A DNA stretch of 64,000 nucleotides from Byssochlamys sp. IMV 00236 (Eukaryota; Ascomycota; Eurotiomycetes; Eurotiales; Thermoascaceae): contig MSJH02000546.1 in assembly GCA_001931875.2 (NCBI GenBank), forward strand, positions 310,001 through 374,000, written 5' to 3'. Shown here piece after piece: positions 55,973-64,000 of the stretch. Within the stretch, counting starts at the first letter, position 1. Each line of letters opens with the position of its first letter. Below the pieces are notes generated by a model. It saw only the letters and a program-made list of their open reading frames with translations, made no database searches and was not told the DNA's origin. A program made the translations under genes and the position numbers.

Positions 55973-57909
55973 CACTTATTACAATAGCCACCAAATATGT
56001 TATTGATAGCTTCGGTACGTTCTCCTCATCTTCTCGTTCCAGTACAGGCATGAGAGCTGGTCTAGATGGTGCGATACAAGGCCATGCTGTAGGCAATTTT
56101 GCGCTAGTCACTTGCCAAGTACTAAGGGCAATGAGAAGTTGAGTCCATTGCTGCAACAGAAGGGTCTGTGCTGCTTCCTGCTTGAACCCCGGTCGTCAGT
56201 GAAAGCAGACGATTGTATCATTTCGACAGTTTCTGCAAGCGACAGCTTCATGGATATCTTTTCTAGTGTCTGATGGCTTTGATCAGGTTCGTTCGATGGG
56301 AAGAGGCTCAAAGAATGGGTATGGACCCATTGCTCGGGCTCGACGGTCCTTCTTCTTCCCTCTGAGTTTTGCTGTGCCGGCGGATTTTAGCATAATGAGT
56401 GGCCACATATAAATAGGCAAGCCAATGGTTACACGGTCACCTCATAAGGTATGCTAATTGGGAGCCCTAGGTTGATGGCAGTTTGCTATTCGTTTAGAAT
56501 TTATCGGTCCACCATCTACTGCAGGGCACGCAGACTATTGGGCGTATCATCACTAGGAGAATCTGGAGACAAGGACATTGCGAATATGGTATACAGCGAT
56601 CTAGATCCCCTGGTCAGTACGTTGGAATGGGACACACACCCGGATACGTTGGGACGCCACGGGTTTGAATTCCTTAGGTTCAGTCAGTCTTAGCCCAAAG
56701 AAACACGAGGGAATTCGGAGAACCAGTCAGCATGATTGGTGGATAACCAAGAGGGGGAAGTAAAGATGGCCATAATCGGCTTGGAAATAAGATTCCCTCC
56801 TGATAGTCCTTTCTTTCTGACATCCGAAGCACAGACGGGAGCTAACGGGATACTTGGCTGATAATGATGAAGCATAATGAAGCTTCCCCCTCTGTATCAT
56901 GAGAACTGGCTCCCCACGACCTTGTATGCGAATAGAGTTTCTGTTTCGCAACGATGTCATCCATCGCGGACTGAAATCACTATCGGGGCCCCTTCCGTGT
57001 CATCTTCGTATACGGAGTAGTGTTTTCGCACAGTTCCTGTCCAAACCCGCCACTCGATCCTGTTAAGCGCCAATGGTTTGGGGGAAGTTGTAGCGGCGAT
57101 CAGACGATGACCGAAAATCCTTGATACAGTAACTAGTTATTATGCGGTGGTTGGTGCACGTCTGTTGCCACGATGCAGCAAGCGTATGGTAGAGTAACGA
57201 ACCCCATTCCCCGTTCTCTCTGGTCAACAGTAGATAGTTAGATGGTTATCATTATTATTGTTATTGTAGACAGACTGTGGCTTACCTTGGTCCTCCTTTC
57301 CCACACACAATCAATCCGGGGTGCGCGGCTGCGGACTCGGGAGCGAATCGTGGTAGCCTAGTCGAGTTTAGCGGACGCGAACCCTCACCGCGAGAGATCG
57401 GGGAAAGACAGTCAGAGACCGCCTTTCGCCTCAACACGCTGGACGACCCGGTCCAGGGGCTCTATCGTTCTGTTGTCTCTCCCATCTCAGAACGCGGCTG
57501 CTGCGACTCTATTCCTCCTCATCGTTCACATCGTCGCTGAATTCTTATCCGATCACGACCAGTGCGCAGTGCGCACATATCCCCAGTCTCGGCGACCGTC
57601 CTGTCTGCGAGCCGCCTTCCCGTCTCCAACCCGTCGCTGGTCGCTTCAATCCGTGTGTGTCGCCCAGACGCTGCGCAGGAAGGTCAATAACGTGGAAGGA
57701 AGAGTACGTCTCTGATATACTGCGCTTGGGACTGTTTGACAGGTCTCTCTGATCGCCTGGAGCCCGTTTACGACCCTCGCAGCGGTAGCCGGGACCGATT
57801 CCGCCGTTCAGAGTGAAGAGAATTATAAGGAGGCCGAGGAGGGAGGACACGGGCGATGAATCAATCCTGATAGTGCTGTCTCACACATTGCCAACGTTTC
57901 GAGAAAAGA
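55973..57909. other. Long intergenic region and leader of the Mga2-like gene
   Basis: 1.94 kb without a credible gene. One TACGGAGTA copy lies at 57011-57019. From about 57300 the sequence is GC- and pyrimidine-rich, suggesting a long 5' leader for the Mga2-like mRNA. A four-codon upstream frame (57856-57870) is listed separately. Confidence 0.55.
57856..57870 (+). promoter_or_regulatory. Short upstream open reading frame (4 codons) before the Mga2-like start
   Basis: ATG AAT CAA TCC TGA ends 39 bases before the main ATG at 57910. If the leader includes it, it could lower translation of the main frame. The transcript start is not known. Confidence 0.45.
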
Positions 57910-60900
57910 ATGAGACCGATCGACACCCCGTCTTCCCCGCTGTTCCCTGCATTGGATCCGATCATACTCGACGACGACATGGAGAGCCCGTATCAAGACC
58001 TTAATATGGGATTCCTCGATCCGACCAGGTTGCAAACGTCTTCTGGAGGAGCTGGTCGCGAATTCGACGATCTATTCTCGCGAACTACTGCCTCTAGAGT
58101 GGCTAGAGACGCCGAATCCCACCTGGCTCCGTCAGAGCTCTCCACCAAGAGACGTTATCGAGATCAAGATCGGGATGGATTGACGCAACCACACACTGTT
58201 CAAGCAGATTCTCCAGCAGATACGCCTGATAACTCGAGTCGGAGTTCTTCATCGGAATCGCCGAGGGATCATGTACGGACTACTTCAGTTGCTTCCACAA
58301 ATTCCGCGATGCGTGACAACACGGCAACAGACGGTCGATATCACTCCGATTCGTGGTTGAATTCAGATTTCGGATCGTTAAAGGAGGAGCCGCTGTTTGG
58401 ACTGGAGGCCGACATGCCTCCTCTCGATGGTGGATTTCCCATGGACACCGATATTGAATCGAGCAACAAGGCGATGGATTCTGCTTTCGACTTCGAGAGC
58501 GCTGCTAGCAGCCCCAGCCCTCTCAAAATGGAGACATCTTCACTCCCGAAGTCGCAAAAGATATTCAAGAATCAGCTGCGTAGCCCTTCCAACCCTCCCA
58601 TCCAATTTACCCACTCGAAGCTAGCTTCCCCAGTAAGTCCTTTTCCATGGATTCTCCCTATCGCGAAAACCCCCTCACTCATTGCATCACTCATCCAGGG
58701 TACTACGTCTGCATCCCCATTCTACTCTCATAGTTCCAGAGAGGCATCACCTATGACATCCTCGATGCTGCCGAGCCAAGGACGGTCATCGTTCAAGCAA
58801 TGGGATGGGCGGTCTCCATCTTCGGCTTTGGAGGAGACGTTTGGAGGTATCAATATGAATGGTGGATCTCCTCTTAGCACGACATTATCTCCCAGTCTTA
58901 ATTTTGGGTCAAACGGGCTGCCTTTCGGACTGTCAGAGTGGCCCTCAGAGCAGACGATGGCCGCCCAAGATTTCCCTACGCAATCGGCCCCTCCGAACCT
59001 CAGACCAGAAGCTCCGATGCGTCCTATTCTCACAGTACATCCTACATCGTTGAAATCCCGTGTTGAGACGCAGATCCCTATCAAGATGACTCTTTACCCT
59101 GTCCCGGCGGGGGTTAAGAAGTTACGCTTGCCGTCTCATACGATCTCCAAGCCGAAGTTTCTCGCGAAACCAGATACGGAACGCTCTCCGGAAATCCTCG
59201 AATTACACACAAGTCTCGTATGCACGAGTGCGATGCAGGACCAAGAGAAACTGAAAAGGGCGTTCGCAAGAGCAGCACAGGGTGGGCGATCATCCAGTGT
59301 AGGCCAGGACAATTCAGAGAGCACTCCAGAAGAGGAAAAGCCTCTAGATGGCGGCGAAGTGAAGATTTGTGCTGGTTGTATACAGCGCGAACGGAAACGA
59401 GCCTCGCGAAAGAAGCAACGGAAGCCTGACGAAGATGAACTATTCCAAAAAGATGAGGAGAAGCGGGTAATTGTGTTCAATACAAACGAGATCAAAGACT
59501 GGACGGAACCATCTAAGAGTGCCGTTTCTGGTTATTCAGATATGGCAGCTTCGATGGTGCCTGCAGGAGCAATGCAGGCTGAACTACCCATGCGAATAGC
59601 TTGTTACTGCAGGCATCAAAATGAGAAGCTTGGGTTTCAGTCAGTATCCCCATTTATCTTTTCGGCGTTGGATTTAGTAGCTGACGACACATTTTAGGGT
59701 TATATTTACCATCAAGGATTACCAAGATAATGTTATTGCTCAAGCGATCACAAATTCGATAATGATCACTGATGATCACAAGACGCATGCGCCTCCTGCG
59801 CCAGCGCCGCCGCCGAGCTCTGCTCTGCCTGATGGTACACAGCTTCCAGGTGCAGGAGTGTTTGTTCCCAATTCTAACATGGATGTTGGAAATGCGTCTT
59901 CTGGAGGACAATCGTCATTCCGATTGTCTCACTCGACGACCGACTTGCAAGGCTTGCAGCAGAGATACAGTCCTCAGCAGTATCCATTGACATCCGGAGC
60001 TTTCGTCATACCTCAAAATGGGGTTTCTGGCACTTCGGGTTCCTTCTCTGGGCGAAGCCTATCCAGACAAGCATCGCCTTCCGAGTTCCAGGCACCTTCC
60101 AGCAAACGTCGAAAACACAGTGGTTCCATCAAGTTGCCGTCCGGTCTCACGATGACAAAACTCGAACAATCTCATTCATCCAGTGCCTCGGCCTCAACTA
60201 GCAATGGACCTCATGCCTCCGGTACGCGGGCGTTTGCGTCTCCAATAGAGAGACCTTTTGCTACCCCGGCGTCGCTGCCTGGTCAGTTTACCAACGGTCC
60301 ACCAACGCCTAATAACAACGAAACCAACCCGTTTTTCAACTCTACCGGACAGCACGGAGGTCTGGACAGTCTGACCCAGCAACAGTTGGTGTCAGCACCT
60401 AATTCCGCGCACCCCAGTCGACCGGCAACTCCAGGAGGTTCCGGACGGAACAGTTTCCCAGATCCTACTCTCAATATGAACATCTCATCCGGTCCCGCGA
60501 ATTCCATCTGGCCCTCATTGACAAGCACTACTAACCGGTTACCGTCGATAATCCACAAATTGGTGCCCGCTGAGGGTTCTACCACTGGAGGAACAGAAGT
60601 CACACTTCTGGGCAGTGGTTTCTATCCTGGTATGGAGGTTGTCTTTGGAGACACTCTCGCGACTACGACTACGTTTTGGGGAGATAAATGTCTGAATTGT
60701 CTGACACCACCTGCCCTCCAGCCCGGTCTCGTGCCTGTGGTGTTCAAACATGAACATCCAACGTTCGGTCAGCCACACCAACAGAACCAGCCTCTCATTC
60801 CAAAGCAGCAGCTGTTCTTCCGTTACGTAGATGATCGAGAACTCCAGATGTACCGTTTAGCACTGGGAATACTTGGGCAGAAACTGCGTAGTCCGGCAGA

Positions 60901-62428
60901 TGCGTTCCAGACTGCCCAGCAGATCATGGGAGGCGATCCGACCATTTGGAACCTGCAAAATGACTTCCAGGGCGGCAGTTCTGGAGGTCATCAGCGACAG
61001 GTACCTGGACTGGGTGCTCAAGGCAAGACAAGTGACATGGACTCCAAGATGCTCACTTACCTTGAGTTCCTTGATCTCGATGATAATCCACGCTCGCCCA
61101 AGTACAATATGCGGTCTGCAACTGGTCACTCCCTGCTTCACTTTGCGTCTTCATTGGGCTTGACTCGATTTGTCGCGGGACTTTTGGCCAGAGGCGCTAA
61201 TCCGGATGTACAAGACAACAACGGAAATACACCGATGCATCTCGCTGCTCTGAGCGGCCATGCCCACATTGTCCACAGACTACGACTGGCTGGCGCCAAT
61301 GCTGATGCGCGCAGTATCCGAGACTTCTCGCCAGCCGATCTTGCCACAACGCTGACTGCCCATCAGGCGGCGTTGATCCCGGCACGGCACTATCGCTCTC
61401 AGAGTGTTGGGTCATCGCCCTCACAGAGACGCCGCTCACACAGTACAGTTTCTCTCAACTCCTTATGGGAGACTTCCTCTGCGTCCGGCTCTCTTGGTTA
61501 CGGGGTGGATGACTCTAGTGATTCCGAAGATAGCGAAGCGGACTCCGACGACGATACTGGCCATTATCGCCCATCATCCCGACGGTCAAGCATCCAGCAG
61601 GATGCAACCCTGTACTACACTCGATCTAGGGAAGGGACCATACCAACCGACGGCATTCAGACTCCCGCAGAGACAGCAGGCGTTGAAGATACCAGGAGCT
61701 TTTCTCCTCCTGCGGCTCTTATTGCCTGGCGGAACCATCTCGCAACGCAGATCAACCAGTTCCAGCAAAGCGTAGGGAGAGCCTTCCCTAACCTACCGGC
61801 ACTCCCGCCGATGCCAGCTCTGCCCGATTACCAAGCGCATCCCATGATGCGACGCATCACCAACCTAGTGCCTCATCGGCCCACGACGTCTTGGTCTGCG
61901 AAGGAGGGCTGGTGGGATCTGTTGACTGGCAATTCTTCTCCCAACAGCACGCAGCCTCCTGCTTATGAAGAACTCTATCCTCATCAAGAAGGAAACGAGG
62001 AAGATCTTGACACGAAGAAGTCTTCACTGGTCCGGGCTGCTGCTGACGCTGCAGTAGATCAGCACTTTGAAGCGCTTGAGACTCGAGCAAGTTCATCCAA
62101 GTCGAAGCCAGTCAAGGAGGAGATCAAGGATATCAGGATTGGCCGGAAGACCATATCGCGCGAACAGCAAGAGCAGCTGCGACAGCAACAAGCACGGAGG
62201 ATGAAAGGACTTGGAAGCGACCGGAACTTATACTTCTTTTGGGTGAGTATCCTGCTCATTTTGAACTGGCTGAACGTGAGACTAACAAACGATCTACAGA
62301 TTCCTGTATTGCTTCTCGTCATCTGTGCATGGCTTCGGAATTTGCTTCCCGGTGTTTGGCAAGGGTTCTCCCAGGGTTATGAATTAGTTAAGACTCGTTA
62401 CGGATGGTCCACGGAGGTTGGCTTGTGA
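57910..62428 (+). CDS. mga2: Mga2/Spt23-type ER-tethered transcription factor (IPT/TIG, ankyrin, C-terminal membrane anchor)
   Basis: Four exons (57910-58632, 58699-59639, 59698-62242, 62300-62428) give 1445 residues. A long Ser/Pro-rich acidic region comes first. The domain shared by Mga2/Spt23 follows (LPMRIACYCRHQNEKLGFQ-VIFTIKDYQDNVIAQAIT), with its joint across intron 2. Next come an IPT/TIG domain (about 834-920, TEVTLLGSGFYPGMEVVFGD), ankyrin repeats (about 1027-1105, NTPMHLAALSGHAHIVHRL) and a single C-terminal membrane helix (IPVLLLVICAWL). In yeast, such proteins sit in the ER membrane, sense lipid packing, are released by ubiquitin-dependent processing and switch on the fatty-acid desaturase OLE1. 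Introns 1 (66 nt) and 3 (57 nt) are multiples of three without stops, so retained forms stay in frame. Confidence 0.93.
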
Positions 62429-62932
62429 AATTATCCAGTTCTTTTTTCTTTTTCTTTTTCTTTTCTTTTTTCGATCTCCTCTGAGCATGTTCTTGCCCTC
62501 GTCTGTCCAATGCTTGTATATTTTTCTTTATTTTCTTGTGATTCCTTTTGTTTAATGGCAGGGGCGTGACTCTGTCTCCGAGGATATCCTGGCTTCCCAA
62601 GCCACCTGCGGTCTCCGTGATTCCCACTTGTTGTCATGTTTGTACAGAGATTACTTGTTCGGGTATAGTAGTCGATTTAGATGGCCATTATTATTAATAG
62701 TGATTTTTATCTTCCAAACATCTGTATAACTAGGTATGTAGTAGTGGTAGTTCACACTGGATAATGCCAAGATCTGGCCCGTGCGTGATGATTGTCCGCC
62801 GCGGAGCTCCACGAAGTCAGATCGATCTACACCGCGACTGCGATTCATGCCGGCATTTCCAGTCAATTCAAGCTGCTGCCTGGATGCCGGTATCAAAGTC
62901 GCATGCTCATACCCGACTGATCTTGGGGAAAT
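62429..62932. other. Spacer between the Mga2-like and Trs130 genes
   Basis: Starts with a T/C-only tract (62440-62472) just after the stop codon, followed by AT-rich 3' flank and the Trs130 promoter. No gene is seen. Confidence 0.55.
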
Positions 62933-64000
62933 ATGGATCTTGCACCTCAGGACGGCTCCAACAAGGTGACGGGTAGGAGACTGCTTCCCCCGATGATTCC
63001 CTCCTGGCTGCTTCCCCAGGCTGACCGTCGCGCGCAGTTGAATGCACCGATCCCTTCAACGTGCTCCCCGATGTTCAACCAATTCTCGAGAAGAGATTGC
63101 CTCTGAGGAATCTTCACTGGAAATCACCCAGTCGTCCTCTCCGGTCGATTGAATCGCTTTACATTGACCTCGTCCCCGAAAAACAGACCGATGAGCAGAA
63201 CCCATCCAACGATCCTACAACAGCCACTATACCACACCGGCGACACCAGATCCCAGGCTTGCGTCAGACACCGTATTTGAAGATATTCTTTCTGCGCTGC
63301 GACGACAACGAGTCGTACAAGGCGACGTGCAGAAAGCAAATCCGGGAATGGATCAAGACGCACACCTCGACGGCGCAGGCCAGTGGTGCAGCACCCACCA
63401 GCCAGGAGAAGCACGACGCATTTGAGTGGCTTATCGTACATGTGGTACAGGATGGAGAGGCGGCAGAGAAGACAGCATCGATCGCCAAATGGGGTCGTGG
63501 CTCGACAACGGTGTTGGAGAAGGTCAAGGCAGACTTCAACGGGTCTTCCAAGACAGCGGTGGATCGCGTAGCCCAGCTGCGACTTCCTAAACCTGGAGCG
63601 ACCCAAAAGCCTCCTGACTTCACCGATCTGCTCGAAGATCTAGTCGAGAAGATGAAGAATGCCATTCTGACCTCTTTCGACTTGCGAGTCAGCCAGTACG
63701 AAGAAGACATCCGCGAGAAGGATTCACAGCGGAGTCTGCCTGGGTGGAACTTCTGTACGTTCTTTATCCTGAAAGAGGGTCTTGCTAGAGGTTTTGAGAA
63801 TGTAGGCCTTTTCGAGGATGCTCTTGCTGGCTACGATGAGCTCTCCGTTGGTCTGGATACCGCTGTCCGCGACCAGCTTCTTGGGGAGGGGGAACAGCAC
63901 GGTGGCGGCTTTCTGACATATACGAAAAACTGGAAAGAAAAGGCAGAGAGTGCCTTGGAGGCTCTCTCCAAGGGCTCTGCCGTCCAGGGGGATGACAGTC
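62933..64000 (+). CDS. trs130: TRAPPII complex subunit Trs130/TRAPPC10 (5' part)
   Basis: The 40-nt first exon (62933-62972) joins exon 2 (63038 to beyond the window) in phase 1. About 334 residues are visible. The joint reads SNKVTVECTDPFNV, followed by PILEKRLPLRNLHWKSPSRPLRSIESLYIDLVP, RRHQIPGLRQTPYLKIFFLRCDDNESYK and HDAFEWLIVHVVQ. This is the conserved start of the fungal TRAPPC10 homologue. Trs130 is a scaffold of TRAPPII, the exchange factor that activates Ypt31/32-type GTPases at the late Golgi. The frame stays open to the edge, so most of the protein (usually above 1,200 residues) is outside. Confidence 0.92.

Noticed and set aside
59698..62428. A separate ankyrin/TIG gene starting at 59762
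   Set aside because: The splice at 59639/59698 joins the two halves in frame through a conserved Mga2/Spt23 segment, so this is one gene.
1..64000. CRISPR arrays, intact LTR or DNA transposons, rRNA
   Set aside because: No regularly spaced repeats, no long terminal repeats with coding domains and no rRNA-like sequence were seen on reading either strand.

Overview
The window reads as nuclear DNA of a filamentous ascomycete, most likely an Aspergillus-type member of the Eurotiales. The genes are split by many short introns (mostly 44-80 nt) with GTAAGT-like donors and CTAAC-like branch sites. Two nuclear-type tRNA-Glu genes are present, and the protein families are typical of that group (CFEM receptor, LicD protein, Zn2Cys6 regulators, Baeyer-Villiger monooxygenase, Hsp110). 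One 20-N assembly gap lies at 19169-19188. The genus is inferred, not proven. Exon-intron models were built by hand; all were checked for reading phase, and uncertain joints are stated in each entry.

Layout. 0-8 kb: the 5' end of a gene running off the left edge (minus), 3 kb without genes, a LicD-family gene, then two identical tRNA-Glu(CTC) genes enclosing a compact kinase-like gene. 8-17 kb: a ubiquitin-like/WLM metalloprotease, a peroxisomal 3-ketoacyl-CoA thiolase with a textbook PTS2, a cytochrome P450 and a CFEM seven-helix receptor. 16.6-21.8 kb: a gene-free, AT-rich, repeat-bearing island that holds the assembly gap and a diverged duplication with a transition-rich (RIP-like) mismatch pattern. 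21.8-36 kb: an Hsp110/Sse1 chaperone, a chitin-synthase-like GT2 enzyme, a Zn2Cys6 regulator divergent from a TetX-like FAD monooxygenase, and a La RNA-binding protein.

36-45 kb is accessory in character: a Baeyer-Villiger monooxygenase, a broken beta-lactamase/LovD-type acyltransferase gene, a large Zn2Cys6 regulator with an unusually long zinc-cluster loop, and a small Dabb-domain protein. The promoter between the monooxygenase and the broken gene carries eight TGCGGA/TCCGCA hexamers, which suggests a formerly co-regulated pair. 45-64 kb: a metzincin fused to a jacalin-like domain, an ABC-F ATPase, eIF2D, a secreted V8-like serine protease, an Mga2/Spt23-type membrane-tethered transcription factor, and the 5' part of the TRAPPII subunit Trs130.

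The most interesting signals are regulatory and structural. They are the repeated CTTCCGGA(A/G)G sites between the regulator and the FAD monooxygenase, the TGCGGA cluster at 38.4-39.1 kb, and an in-frame 57-nt intron beside the Mga2 membrane anchor whose retention would add a hydrophobic stretch. A 9-mer, TACGGAGTA, also recurs only in gene-free DNA. I found no CRISPR array, no intact transposon and no obviously new multi-gene system.
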